From Planctomycetota bacterium (lineage in GTDB: Bacteria; Planctomycetota; J058; J103), in assembly GCA_026004615.1 (NCBI GenBank), contig BPJM01000002.1, forward strand, positions 124,001 to 188,000: DNA of 64,000 nt, written 5' to 3'. Shown here piece after piece: positions 25,233-34,489 of the stretch (positions are counted from its first letter, which is position 1; the number at the start of each line of letters is the position of its first letter). The notes under the pieces are model-generated. The model searched no databases. It was not told the origin of the DNA and was given only the letters and a program-made list of their open reading frames with translations. The position numbers were made by a program, and so were the translations under genes.

Positions 25233-27710
25233 CTAACGGGACCTCATCACGGTGAACTTGCCGCGCTCCTGTTGCTTCCAGGCGTCCGCCCAGTACCAGA
25301 ACACCAGATCGTGGCGGCCGTCGCGATCGAGGTCTTCCATCCAGAGCGAGTTGGAGGTCTCGATCTCGACCGTGTACTCGGCGCTGGCGGCAAAATCGAT
25401 CCCGCTGCCGCCGAACAGTCCACCGCCGGCGCGACCGGGGTGGATCGCCACCCGGTCCTGTTCGGCGAGCACGAGCATGTCGCGCCGCCCGTCGCCGTCG
25501 AAATCGCCCCAGAAGTAGGCGAGCGGCACCGTGCCCCCGCCCTCCAGCCGCGCCACATCGACCGTGAGGTCGCGGCTGAACGAGGGGGCGCGCGCGAAGC
25601 GACCCTCATCGGCCTCATACCGGTAGGCGAGGTACGTCACCGTCACCGAGCTGAACAGCGCTTGCTTGACGTTGGTGATCAGGTCGGTGCGCACGCTGGA
25701 GAGCACCAGGTCGCGCTTGCCGTCGCCATCGAGGTCGAGCAACACCGGTTCGATCGACAGGCCCGCGATGTTGATGATCTGCGTCGGGCGGGCGGACCAG
25801 CCGCGCTCGCCGCCGCGGAAGAGGATGACCTGGGTGCGCAGGCTGGAGAACACCCCGATCTGACCGGTGTTGCGGAAGACGATCAGCTCCGCCCAGCCGT
25901 CGCCGTCCACATCGACGATCTCGGTGCCGACGCGGTTCAGCTCATCCTCGGTGCCCGGCTCGGGCAACACCGCTGCCAGCGGGATCCGCCAGTCCGGATC
26001 GCGGGGGAAGCCCTGCTCGGCGCGCTGCAGGTAGACCTCCACCGCGCGCTCGCGCATCGCGACCAGATCGAGCCGCGCATCGGGGTCGACGCGCGCGAGC
26101 ACCGGGCGGCCGAGCCGCGCATCGACGGACAAGAAGCGGCCCAGCAGCACCTGCTCCACGCGGCTGCCGTAGCGCTGGGTGTGCTCCAGTGGCACCCGCG
26201 CCACCTCGGCCCAGGCGCCCTCCGGACCGGCCCCCGCCCGGTACAGCGCCGCATCCTGCTTGCGCGGGAACAGCACCTCCGGCCGCCCGTCGCCGTCGAC
26301 GTCCTGCACGCCGTCGTCCCAGCTCGGCAGCTGGTTGCCGCTGCCCATGTCGAAGAAGCCCACGTCGGAGAACAGCACCCGCGGCGTCTCGGCGAAGCGG
26401 GGTGGCTCCACCGCCACCAGCGCGCTGAGGCCGTGCGGGGTGAGCAGGCCGATCTCCAGCCCCGGGTGGGCCGGATCGAGCTCGGCGACGAAGCGCGCCA
26501 CCGCCTCGGGCGGCACCGGGAGCGTGACCTGGGGGCGGATCGGGTAGCCGTCCTCCTCCAGGTAGAAGATCGCGAGATAGCGCTCGGGCTCGGGGCCATA
26601 CGCATCGCGGGTGAAGAACACCACCAGGTCGGAGCGGCCGTCTCGATCGACGTCGGCCGGCCGGATCTCCCAGACCTGGCCCGGCACCCGGTGCTGGCTG
26701 ATGTGGAAGCGGGGCGCGGCCTGCGCACGGGCCGCGGCCGCGCCCGGACCCAGCAGCACCCCGGCACCCAGACCGCAGGCCGCCAGCAGTGCCAACACCG
26801 GCCGCCAGGCCACCACCGCCGCGCCCAGCGCCCAGGCCACCAGCCCCGTGCCGAGCGAGACTCCGAGCCCGAGCAGGAACTTGGGCACCCCGCGCGGGAA
26901 CGTCTCGGCGAGCAACCGCGGCCCGCGCGGCCAGGCCTCCAGCCACAGTGCCGTGCTCTGTCCGGTCGCGTACTCGCGCAGCGTCTCGACGGGAAGCGCG
27001 AGGTAGCTCGTCGCCAGATACGGCGCCGCACCATCGAACAGCGTGCCGGCGGCACCGCCGAGCAGCAGCGCCGCGAACGCCAGCCCCACCGCGACCCCGC
27101 TCTGGCGTGCGCACGCCGAGATGCACAGCGCCACCAGCAGCAGCGCCGCGAGCGGCGGCAGCATGAGCGCGGCGGCGCGCAGGCTCTGCCGCGGCATGCA
27201 CCAGGAGATGCCGTCGGTGGGACAAAGCTCGGGGCCCGCGGTGTGGTAGACGAAGTCGGGGAACGCCGGATCGACGATGTCCCCATAGCCATAGACCCAG
27301 CCGGCGAGCGCGCCGCCCACCGCCGCCACCACCAGCACCAGCAGCACGGCCAGCACCAGCAGCGCCAGCCCCTTGGCCCACACCACCTCGACCCGGCGCA
27401 GCGGCTTGGAGAACACCGCTTTGGCCGTGCCCAGCTCCCGCTCCTCGGCGAGCAACATCCCGCCCAGGATCACGAGCAGGGCGGTGCCCGCCAGCACGCC
27501 CCAGTGCAGCGCCTGCGCCAGCACGTAGAAGCCGCTCGGGGCGGCGGCCGCCGCCCCGCCGCGCTGCCCGGCGAGCTGGCCGAGCAGCCCCTGGGCGCCG
27601 ACGGCCAGCGCGGCGGCGAGCGCCCCGGCGCCGAGCGGCGCCCAGCCGAGCGCCCGGCCCCGCAGCTTGCGCAGCTCCGCGCGCCAGATCCGCAGCACAC
27701 GCCCGATCAC
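25233..27710 (-). CDS. ABC-2 permease fused to FG-GAP repeat domain
   Basis: 825 residues; GTG 27710 overlaps the ATPase stop as GTGA. Residues 1-~300 are an ABC-2-type permease: an N-terminal amphipathic helix (RIWRAELRKLRGRALGW), six or so TM segments, and LAEERELGTAKAVFSKPLRRVEVVWAKGL, the typical cytosolic loop after TM2. After a last hydrophobic stretch (VLALLAACGLGAGVLLGPGAAAARAQ, ~300-330) come ~490 extracytoplasmic residues. They have seven FG-GAP-type repeats (DVDRDGRSDLVVF, DVDGDGRPEVLFP, DVDGDGWAELIVF, DLDGDGKRDLVLS, DFDGDGRRDMLVL, DLDRDGRHDLVFW and a weaker DPDARLDLVAM). The joint stretch ends AAARAQ, like a signal-peptide cleavage site, so the propeller may be released, or two genes may have fused. 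I know no described system with this architecture. Confidence 0.8.
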   Translation of the reverse strand: MIGRVLRIWRAELRKLRGRALGWAPLGAGALAAALAVGAQGLLGQLAGQRGGAAAAAPSGFYVLAQALHWGVLAGTALLVILGGMLLAEERELGTAKAVFSKPLRRVEVVWAKGLALLVLAVLLVLVVAAVGGALAGWVYGYGDIVDPAFPDFVYHTAGPELCPTDGISWCMPRQSLRAAALMLPPLAALLLVALCISACARQSGVAVGLAFAALLLGGAAGTLFDGAAPYLATSYLALPVETLREYATGQSTALWLEAWPRGPRLLAETFPRGVPKFLLGLGVSLGTGLVAWALGAAVVAWRPVLALLAACGLGAGVLLGPGAAAARAQAAPRFHISQHRVPGQVWEIRPADVDRDGRSDLVVFFTRDAYGPEPERYLAIFYLEEDGYPIRPQVTLPVPPEAVARFVAELDPAHPGLEIGLLTPHGLSALVAVEPPRFAETPRVLFSDVGFFDMGSGNQLPSWDDGVQDVDGDGRPEVLFPRKQDAALYRAGAGPEGAWAEVARVPLEHTQRYGSRVEQVLLGRFLSVDARLGRPVLARVDPDARLDLVAMRERAVEVYLQRAEQGFPRDPDWRIPLAAVLPEPGTEDELNRVGTEIVDVDGDGWAELIVFRNTGQIGVFSSLRTQVILFRGGERGWSARPTQIINIAGLSIEPVLLDLDGDGKRDLVLSSVRTDLITNVKQALFSSVTVTYLAYRYEADEGRFARAPSFSRDLTVDVARLEGGGTVPLAYFWGDFDGDGRRDMLVLAEQDRVAIHPGRAGGGLFGGSGIDFAASAEYTVEIETSNSLWMEDLDRDGRHDLVFWYWADAWKQQERGKFTVMRSR

Positions 27711-28684
27711 GCCCTGTCCCCCTCGGGCGCGCCGCACCGCAGAGCGGGTGCGCCGGGACCTACGCCGAGCTGCTCGCGGAAGAACTCCTCCAGGGTGGGC
27801 TGGCGCGGAATCAGGGCGCGCACCTCGAGCCCCGCCCCGACCAGCGCCCGGTTCAGCGCCGCCACCTCGGTGCGCGGGCAGCGCACCACCAGCCTGCCCG
27901 GCCGGCCGGCGGCCGGCAGCACCGGATGCCCGGCCGCCGCGAGCAGCTCTCGCGCGCGCTCGGGGGCGTCGACCTCCAGTTCCAGCCGCACCGCCTCGCC
28001 GCCGAGCAGCTGCGCCACCTCACCCTGCACCAGCAGCCGCCCGCGATCCAGGATCGCGACCCGATCGCAGAGCAGCTCCACCTCGTGCAGCAGGTGGCTG
28101 GACAGAAACACCGTGAGGCCCTGCTCGCGCACCAGCCGCTGCAACAGTCCCCGCACGTGCTCGATTCCAGGCGGATCGAGGCCATTGGTCGGCTCGTCGA
28201 GGAAGACCAGGCGCGGCCGGGCGAGCAGCGCCTGGGCGATGCCGAGCCGCTGGCGCATGCCCTGGGAATAGACGCGGACCGGATCGCCCGCGCGCTCGCG
28301 CAGCCCCACCAGCTCCAATAGCTCGTCGATGCGAGCGCGCCCCACCCCGCCGCACAGAAGGCCGAATACCTCCAGGTTGGCGCGGCCGCTCAGCCAGGGG
28401 TAGAAGGCCGGCTCCTCGACCAGGGCGCCGACCTGGGCCAGAAGCTCCAGCCGCGCGCGGGCGAGCGGGCGGCCGAACAGCTCGATCGTGCCGGCGCTGG
28501 GTTCGATCAACCCCAGCAGCATCCGGATGGTGGTGGTCTTGCCCGCTCCGTTGGGGCCGAGGAAGCCGAACAGCTCGCCCCGGCGCACCGTGAGCGACAG
28601 GCCATCGACGGCGACGAGGCGGCCGAAGCGCCGGCTCAGCCCGCGCGTGGTCACGACCGCATCGCTCGCCGGCAGCTCGTCCAT
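27707..28684 (-). CDS. ABC transporter ATP-binding protein (ABC-2/CcmA type)
   Basis: 325 residues from ATG 28684. It shows Walker A GPNGAGKTTT, Q-loop region LVEEPAFYPWLSGRANL, signature YSQGMRQRLGIAQALL, Walker B LVFLDEPTNGLDP and H-switch SSHLLHEVE. Motif order and the ~90-residue C-terminal extension (LEVDAPERARELLAAAG...) match ATPases that pair with ABC-2 permeases for export of lipids, drugs or polysaccharides or for Nos/Gld-like functions. The stop overlaps the permease start, so it energises the permease-FG-GAP fusion encoded next. Confidence 0.9.
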   Translation of the reverse strand: MDELPASDAVVTTRGLSRRFGRLVAVDGLSLTVRRGELFGFLGPNGAGKTTTIRMLLGLIEPSAGTIELFGRPLARARLELLAQVGALVEEPAFYPWLSGRANLEVFGLLCGGVGRARIDELLELVGLRERAGDPVRVYSQGMRQRLGIAQALLARPRLVFLDEPTNGLDPPGIEHVRGLLQRLVREQGLTVFLSSHLLHEVELLCDRVAILDRGRLLVQGEVAQLLGGEAVRLELEVDAPERARELLAAAGHPVLPAAGRPGRLVVRCPRTEVAALNRALVGAGLEVRALIPRQPTLEEFFREQLGVGPGAPALRCGAPEGDRA

Positions 28685-28735
28685 GAAGGGCGCGATTTTA
28701 GCCCTAGCCGAGCGGGTGGCGCAACCGCTGGTCCT

Positions 28736-28760
28736 GCGCGGCCCGGGGCAGGGGCCGCGC
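28736..28760 (-). terminator. Hairpin after gyrA
   Basis: GCGCGGCCC (28736-28744), loop GGGGCA plus one unpaired G, GGGCCGCGC (28752-28760): a 9-bp perfect stem starting five bases past the gyrA stop (minus strand). There is no U-tract. It would separate gyrA from the ABC operon, which starts 80 bp further on. Confidence 0.5.
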
Positions 28761-28764
28761 CGCT

Positions 28765-31404
28765 TCAGTCCTCGTCCTCCGCTTCCGGTTCCCCGGCAAG
28801 CTCCTCATCCTCGTGCGGCTGTGCGGGCCGCGCGCGCGCGGCGGCGGCGCGCGCGGCGGCACGCTCCGCATCGCGCTGGCGGAGCAGCTGCTCCTGCTCG
28901 TCGCTGATCTCCTCGCGGGCACTGACCGCGACCGAGACCAGGCGGTCGCCCGGCTTGAGGTCCATGAGCCGGACCCCCATGGTGTTGCGGCCGATCGTAC
29001 GGATCTCCGCCACCGGGATGCGGATCAGCTGTCCGGATTGCGAGATCAGCATCACCTCGTCGTCCTCCAGCACCGCGCGCACCCCGACGACCCTGCCGTT
29101 GCGGCCGCCAGTCTTGATGTTGCGCACGCCCTGGCCGCCGCGGCGGGTGAGCCGGTAGTCCTCGAACTCGGTCCGCTTGCCGTAGCCGTTCTCGGTCACG
29201 GTGAGCAGGGTCGTGCCCTCGTCGCGGATCGCCATGCTGACCACGCGGTCGTCCGCGGCCAGCCGGATGCCGCGCACCCCCCGGGCGCTGCGGCCCATGC
29301 GCCGCACCTCCTCGCCCGCAAACCGGATGGCGCGACCGTTGCGCGTGGCGATGACGATCTCCTGTTCGGGCCGCGCCAGCCGCACCTCGATGAGCCGATC
29401 GCCCTCCTGCAGCCCGATCGCGATGATGCCCCTGGTCAGCACGTTGGCGAACGCGCTGAGCGGGGTCTTCTTGATCAGGCCCTGCTCGGTCACGAACACC
29501 AGGTCGCGGTCGTCGATCTCGTCGACCGGCATGCACGCGGTGACCCGCTCGCCTTGCTGCAACGGGATCACGTTGATCAGCGCACGCCCCATCGCGGTGC
29601 GCGCCATCTCCGGCAGCTCGTAGACCTTGACCGAGTAGACCCGCCCGTAGTTGGTGAAGAACAGCACCACGTCGTGGGTGTTGGCGACGAACACGTCCTC
29701 CAGGAAGTCGCCTTCGCGCGTCGCCGCCCCCGCGATGCCCTTGCCGCCGCGGCCCTGGGAGCGATACATGGCGAGCGGCGTCGCCTTGACATACCCCAGA
29801 TGCGAGCGCGTCACCACCATGAGCTGCTCGGGGATCAGGTCTTCGACCTCGAAGCCGCTCACCGGCTCGGTGAAGCCGGTACGGCGCTCGTCGCCGAAGC
29901 GGGCGGCCAGCTCCTCCAGATCGGCGCGGATAAGGTCATCGACCCGCTCGCGGCGCGCCAGGATGTCGCGCAGATCGGCGATCTCATCGAGCAGCGCCCG
30001 GTACTCCTCTTCCAGCTTCTGCCGCTCCAGCCCGGTCAGCCGCCTGAGCTGCATGGCGAGGATCGCCTCGGCCTGCCGCTCCGACAGCCCGAAGCGCGCC
30101 TGCAACTCGAGCGAGGCGGCTTCCGCGCTCTCGGCTGCGCGGATCAGTGCGATCACCGCGTCGATGTGATCGACTGCGATGCGCAGCCCCTCGACCACGT
30201 GCTTGCGCGCCTCGGCCTTCTCCAGCAAGAACCGGGTCCGGCGCCGGATCACCTCGCGGCGGTGCTCGAGGTAGGCGGTGAGCAGCCCCTTGAGATCGAG
30301 CAGCTCGGGCCGGCCGCCCACCAGCGCGATCATGATCACGCTGAAGGTCGACTGCAGCGGGGTGTGCTTGTACAAGAGGTTGACCACCACGTTGGGATCG
30401 GCATCCCGCTTCAGCTCGATCACGATCCGGACCGGCTCCCGCTTGTCCGACTCGTCGTTGATCCCGGCGATGCCCTCCAGTTTGCCCTCGTGGACCAGCG
30501 CCGCGATCTTCTTGACCAGCTCCGCCTTGTTGACCTGATACGGGATCTCGTGGATGACGATGCGGGTGCGCCCGCTGCGTGTCTGTTCGACGGCCACCCG
30601 CCCCCGGCAGATCAGCCGCCCGCGGCCGGTGCGGTACGCTTCCAGCACCCCCCCGCGGCCGCAGATCAGCCCGCCGGTGGGGAAGTCCGGCCCCGGGATG
30701 TGCTCCAGGAGCTGTTCGACTTCGATCGCGGGGTCGTCCAGCAGCGCCCGCAGCCCGGCCGCCACCTCGCGCAGGTTGTGCGGCGGGATCGAGGTCGCCA
30801 TGCCGACCGCGATGCCCTGCGCGCCATTGACCAGCAGGTTGGGAAAGCGGCCGGGCAGCACCGTCGGCTCCAGCTCCGTCTCGTCGAAGTTGGGCACGAA
30901 GTCGACGGTGTCCTTGTCGAGATCGGCCAGCAGCTCCACCGCGAGCTGCTCGAGCCGCGCCTCGGTGTAGCGCATCGCCGCCGGGGGATCGCCGTCCAGC
31001 GAGCCGAAGTTGCCCTGCGGCTCGACCAGCCGGTAGCGGATGTTCCAGTCCTGCGCCATGCGCACCAGCGTCGGATAGATCGCCTGGTCGCCGTGCGGGT
31101 GGTACTTCTTCATGGTCTCGCCGACGATCGAGGCGCACTTGGTGCGGCGGCCGCGCGGGCCGATGCCGAGATCGTTCATCGCGACCAGGATGCGGCGCTG
31201 CGAGGGCTTGAGCCCATCGCGCACGTCGGGCAAGGCGCGGCTGACGATCACGCTCATGGCGTAGCGCAGGTAGGAGTCCTTCATCTCCTCTTCGATCAGG
31301 ACGTCCTGCACCCGCGCCGCCATGGTCGCCGCCTGCACGCTGGCAGCGGACTCGCCCGGGGGTTCGGCCGGGGAGGGAGAGCCGTCGTCGCGTTGCTCGT
31401 TCAT
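28765..31404 (-). CDS. gyrA: DNA gyrase subunit A
   Basis: 879 residues from ATG 31404 (GGAGG six bases upstream); the ATG overlaps the panE stop (ATGA). The N-terminal breakage-reunion domain starts [39 protein letters not shown]. The catalytic Tyr is in [10 protein letters not shown]. The C-terminal part has beta-pinwheel repeats, each with a GRVYSVK-type strand, and a gyrase box QGRGGKGI at about residue 540, which marks GyrA rather than ParC. The tail is acidic ([15 protein letters not shown]). In the quinolone region the sequence is [13 protein letters not shown]: Gln and Pro stand where E. coli has Ser83 and Asp87. It ends a panB-panE-gyrA run. Confidence 0.95.
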   Translation of the reverse strand: MNEQRDDGSPSPAEPPGESAASVQAATMAARVQDVLIEEEMKDSYLRYAMSVIVSRALPDVRDGLKPSQRRILVAMNDLGIGPRGRRTKCASIVGETMKKYHPHGDQAIYPTLVRMAQDWNIRYRLVEPQGNFGSLDGDPPAAMRYTEARLEQLAVELLADLDKDTVDFVPNFDETELEPTVLPGRFPNLLVNGAQGIAVGMATSIPPHNLREVAAGLRALLDDPAIEVEQLLEHIPGPDFPTGGLICGRGGVLEAYRTGRGRLICRGRVAVEQTRSGRTRIVIHEIPYQVNKAELVKKIAALVHEGKLEGIAGINDESDKREPVRIVIELKRDADPNVVVNLLYKHTPLQSTFSVIMIALVGGRPELLDLKGLLTAYLEHRREVIRRRTRFLLEKAEARKHVVEGLRIAVDHIDAVIALIRAAESAEAASLELQARFGLSERQAEAILAMQLRRLTGLERQKLEEEYRALLDEIADLRDILARRERVDDLIRADLEELAARFGDERRTGFTEPVSGFEVEDLIPEQLMVVTRSHLGYVKATPLAMYRSQGRGGKGIAGAATREGDFLEDVFVANTHDVVLFFTNYGRVYSVKVYELPEMARTAMGRALINVIPLQQGERVTACMPVDEIDDRDLVFVTEQGLIKKTPLSAFANVLTRGIIAIGLQEGDRLIEVRLARPEQEIVIATRNGRAIRFAGEEVRRMGRSARGVRGIRLAADDRVVSMAIRDEGTTLLTVTENGYGKRTEFEDYRLTRRGGQGVRNIKTGGRNGRVVGVRAVLEDDEVMLISQSGQLIRIPVAEIRTIGRNTMGVRLMDLKPGDRLVSVAVSAREEISDEQEQLLRQRDAERAAARAAAARARPAQPHEDEELAGEPEAEDED

Positions 31405-32300
31405 GCCTGTCCTCCGGGCAGCGGCGCCGCCGCGCCGGTCGCCGCCCCGCCTTGCTCGTCTGCTCGCTCGCGCGCGCGTACCAGCAACCACAGCGCGCGC
31501 TGGATCTCCGCCGCCACGCCGGAGCGCCCCGCGGCGGCCACCACCGCACCCGCGATGGCATCGATCTCGGTCCGCCGGCGCGCCTGCAGATCCTGCAGCA
31601 TCGAGGAGCGGTTGGCGGCGGTGCGCTGCGCCACCTCGATGAGCGCCCGGGACGGATCGAGATCCAGCATGATACCCGATGCCTCCGCCACCCGCGCCGC
31701 CTCGGCGGCCGCCGCCAGCGCCAGCTCCTGGGCCGGGCCCGGCACCGCGAGCGCGCCGTTGGGCAGTCCCAACAGCGCCGTGACCGGCAGGATCCCCGAG
31801 GCCACCACCAGCTTGCGCCACAGCAGCCGCACCGGATCGTCCTCCAGCACGACCTGCAGGCCGGCGCGTCCCAGTGCCTCCACCACCTCGGCCAGGCGCG
31901 CGCGGCCGGCCGGTGCCCACGGAGCGAGCGCCGTCGGCCCGCGCGCGGTGTGCAGTACCGCGCCGCCCGAGGTGCGCTGCGCTGCGTGGGTGGTGGCGCC
32001 GGCGGCGGTGCGCTCGCCGCCGAAGCGGGCGGCGATGCGTTCGGCATTGCCCAGCCCGTTCTGCAGCGTCGCCACCACCGTCCGCTCGCCGACCGCGGCC
32101 GCGGCCGCGGCCAGCGCCGCCTCGGTGTCGTAGCTCTTCGCCGTCAGCAGCACCAGGTCCGCCGGCCCGTGCGCCGCCGTCGCGCGCTGCCCGCGTCCGA
32201 GCAAGCACACGCGCGCGCCGCCGTGGCACAGCAGCGCCCCCAGGGCGCGCCCGAGTGCTCCCGCGCCCGCGATGACCACCGAGATGGGCTCCGCCGCCAC
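31401..32300 (-). CDS. panE: Ketopantoate reductase-like (PanE/ApbA), shortened N-domain
   Basis: 299 residues from GTG 32300. It has the Rossmann start [21 protein letters not shown], then [25 protein letters not shown] and [23 protein letters not shown]. The C-terminal domain has [20 protein letters not shown] (catalytic Lys), [23 protein letters not shown] and the Ser/Arg/Glu substrate motif. The enzyme reduces ketopantoate to pantoate with NADPH for coenzyme A. Only about seven residues lie between LLGRG and the [12 protein letters not shown] strand, where the family normally has ~40, so two strands of the Rossmann fold are missing. Either an in-frame deletion or an unusual compact form. 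Neighbour panB supports the pathway. Confidence 0.75.
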   Translation of the reverse strand: MAAEPISVVIAGAGALGRALGALLCHGGARVCLLGRGQRATAAHGPADLVLLTAKSYDTEAALAAAAAAVGERTVVATLQNGLGNAERIAARFGGERTAAGATTHAAQRTSGGAVLHTARGPTALAPWAPAGRARLAEVVEALGRAGLQVVLEDDPVRLLWRKLVVASGILPVTALLGLPNGALAVPGPAQELALAAAAEAARVAEASGIMLDLDPSRALIEVAQRTAANRSSMLQDLQARRRTEIDAIAGAVVAAAGRSGVAAEIQRALWLLVRARERADEQGGAATGAAAPLPGGQA

Positions 32301-32383
32301 GCTCGCTCTCCCTGGGGGAACAGGCGCTCGGGTGCCGGGGCGCCGCAGCCAGCCCGGGGCGGTCGTGCCGCGGCGCCAGCCGC

Positions 32384-33259
32384 TCACGGCGCTGCCGGCT
32401 CGCCGTGCTCCAGGCTCGCGCCCAGCTCCTGCAGCTGCGCGGTCAGCTCCGGGTCGGTCGCATAGGCGTGCTCGGCGGTGGGAAACGCGCCGCGCTCGAC
32501 CTCGGTCCGGTAGCGCTGCAAGGCCTCGACCGCCAGCGCGCCGAGCTCCGCATAGCGCTTGACGAATCGCGGAGCGGGCTCGGGGCTCAGCCCCAACAGG
32601 TCGTGCAGCACCAGCACCTGCCCGTCCGTCCCGGCACCGGCGCCGATGCCGATCGTCGGCACCCCGAGCCGCGCCGTGATCAGGGCCGCCAAGGCGGCCG
32701 GCACGCACTCCAGCACCACGGCGAACGCGCCTGCTCGCTCCAGCGCGAGTGCGTCCGCCAACACGGCCCGCGCCTGCTCGCGCGAGCGACCCTGGACCCG
32801 GTAGCCGCCGAAGGCCTTGACCGACTGCGGGGTGAGCCCGACATGCCCCATGACGGGGATGCCCGCGCTCACGCACGCCCGCACCTGCTCGGCGACCGCC
32901 ACCCCGCCCTCGAGCTTGACCGCGTCCGCGCCCCCCTCCTTCATGAGGCGGCCGGCGGCGAGCAGCGCGTCCCGCACCCCGGTCTGATAGCTCAAAAACG
33001 GCAGGTCCGCCACCACCAGGGCCCGCTCGCGCCCGCGCACCACCCACCGGGTATGCATGACCATCTCGTCGAGGGTGACCGGCAGCGTCGTCTCCTGGCC
33101 GTGGCAGACGTTGCCCGCCGAGTCGCCGACCAGGATCACCTCGATCCCCGCCCGCTCGAGCAGCGCCGCCTGCCCGGCGTCATAGGCGGTGACCATGGCG
33201 AAGCGGCGGCCGGCGCGCTTGTGCTCGGCGAGGGTCCGGATCGTGACGCGCTGCTTCAT
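32384..33259 (-). CDS. panB: 3-methyl-2-oxobutanoate hydroxymethyltransferase
   Basis: 291 residues from ATG 33259. The family signature is intact: RFAMVTAYDAGQAALLERAG, VILVGDSAGNVCHGQETTLPVTLDEM (Mg2+-binding Asp), LPFLSYQTG, DAVKLEGG, VMGHVGLTPQSVKAFGGYRVQGR (catalytic region Glu/His) and LVLHDLLGL. It transfers a hydroxymethyl group from 5,10-methylene-THF to alpha-ketoisovalerate, the first pantothenate step. Length matches the family. It is followed 83 bp later by panE, the next enzyme. The ribosome binding site is weak, with the transcription start probably in the divergent gap 33260-33435. Confidence 0.93.
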   Translation of the reverse strand: MKQRVTIRTLAEHKRAGRRFAMVTAYDAGQAALLERAGIEVILVGDSAGNVCHGQETTLPVTLDEMVMHTRWVVRGRERALVVADLPFLSYQTGVRDALLAAGRLMKEGGADAVKLEGGVAVAEQVRACVSAGIPVMGHVGLTPQSVKAFGGYRVQGRSREQARAVLADALALERAGAFAVVLECVPAALAALITARLGVPTIGIGAGAGTDGQVLVLHDLLGLSPEPAPRFVKRYAELGALAVEALQRYRTEVERGAFPTAEHAYATDPELTAQLQELGASLEHGEPAAP

Positions 33260-33435
33260 GGCGGGGGATTCTAGCCCGTCCCGGCGGGCGCGACAAGCGG
33301 GCCCGGCGCGCCGGTCGCCATCCGGGCAGACCCACCGGTGGTGTCGTGCTCGGCGAACCGTCAGAATCATCGCCACGCGGTCGACGTGACCTGGGGACCA
33401 CGGAGGCCACGGCAAGCACGAGCGGGGGAGCGCCC

Positions 33436-33780
33436 ATGAAAATCCACTACCTCCAGTTCGTCTGTTCCGACGTGGACGCGCAGCGTGCCGCCCTGGCGGC
33501 CACGCTGGGGCTGTCCTTCGGTGGGCCGGTCGCCGAGCTCGGCAATGCCCGCGTCGCAGAAGGCAGGGACGGCACGCGCATCGGAGTCCGTGCTCCGCTG
33601 GCCGAGCACCAGAGCCCTGTCGTGCGCCCCTACTTCGCGGTCGACGATATCGCCGCGGCTGTCTCGAAGGCCGAAGCCTCAGGTGCCACGATCGCCTACG
33701 GCCCGACGCAGCAGGGACAGACGGGCGCCTGGGCCATCTTCATCATGGGCGCTCTCCAGATCGGTCTCTGGCGGCCGTAG
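33436..33780 (+). CDS. VOC/glyoxalase-family protein
   Basis: 114 residues from ATG 33436 (GGGGGAG upstream). One beta-alpha-beta-beta-beta repeat pair is visible: KIHYLQFVCSDVDAQRAALAATLGLSFGG and VVRPYFAVDDIAAAVSKAEASGATIAYGPTQQGQTGAWAIFIMGALQIGLWRP. This is the hypothetical 'hydroxylase/glyoxalase' type of vicinal oxygen chelate proteins. The usual metal residues are not obvious: the first strand has Gln where many have His. A metal-dependent activity is therefore uncertain. It is alone, divergent from panB. Confidence 0.75.
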   Translation: MKIHYLQFVCSDVDAQRAALAATLGLSFGGPVAELGNARVAEGRDGTRIGVRAPLAEHQSPVVRPYFAVDDIAAAVSKAEASGATIAYGPTQQGQTGAWAIFIMGALQIGLWRP

Positions 33781-34371
33781 CGACGCTCCTGCCTCCAGCC
33801 GCAGCTACGCAGGCGCCCGGCCCGATCGGACGCCATCGCCGTGCTGCCGGGTGGACGAACCGAGGCGTCCGCCGGGCACGGCATGCTGCAAGGAGCAGAG
33901 ATGCGTTCGTTCGCGAGCCCGCCCCTCAGCGGCCGTCGCAACTCGCGCCGGCCACGGCCACGCCACCTCGGGCGAGGTGGACCTGCAGCCCGCAGCAGCC
34001 AGCGGGCCTGGCCCCGGCGCGGCCGGCGGCCCGGACGGGCTGCCGTCGCTACGGGACGTCCACGGGCGAACCATCCCCGGCGGCGGCGAGCGCTCGGCAT
34101 GCCGGCGCGCCGGCAGGCCACACACCCCAGGCCCGGGCGCGGTGGCGCTTGGGCCGGCGGCAGCAGCGGCTCGAACACCAGCCGCTCCGCCGGCCTGGAC
34201 AGCCCCGCGGCCGGGCCACACGGCCACCGCCCAATACGGTACGGAGGGCTCCATACCTCCTGCATGCCCGGCGGTCTGCGCCCGTTCCGCCGGTCGCCGG
34301 GCGGCCATCTCGGTCTCGGGCGACAGGGGCGGACATTTCCATCGGGTTGCTACGCACCCGGGCGGCCGCCG
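33781..34371. other. ~600-bp gap without a supported gene
   Basis: Frames here on both strands are Arg/Gly/Pro runs without homology, start sites or codon bias. The composition fits a decayed or long untranslated stretch before the HEAT-repeat gene. I see no tRNA, repeat array or IS. Confidence 0.4.
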
Positions 34372-34399
34372 TTGCCCGCTCGGGGCGGCTCTGTTAGCC
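34372..34399 (+). promoter_or_regulatory. Putative sigma-70 promoter of HEAT/phosphorylase pair
   Basis: TTGCCC (34372-34377), 16-bp spacer, TTAGCC (34394-34399), ~90 bp before the GTG at 34490. Confidence 0.35.
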
Positions 34400-34489
34400 T
34401 CGTGACGGAGGCGCGGGCGGCCGCGCGGCCGGGCCGATCCTGGCGGCTCGCGCCGGCCCGCGGGGTTCGCCGGGCGGGGAGGCGCGGCG

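Noticed and set aside
33781..34371. Hidden tRNA or riboswitch in the long gap
   Set aside because: No TTC-G-A-x-T-C T-arm, no acceptor pairing or conserved riboswitch core found by eye.
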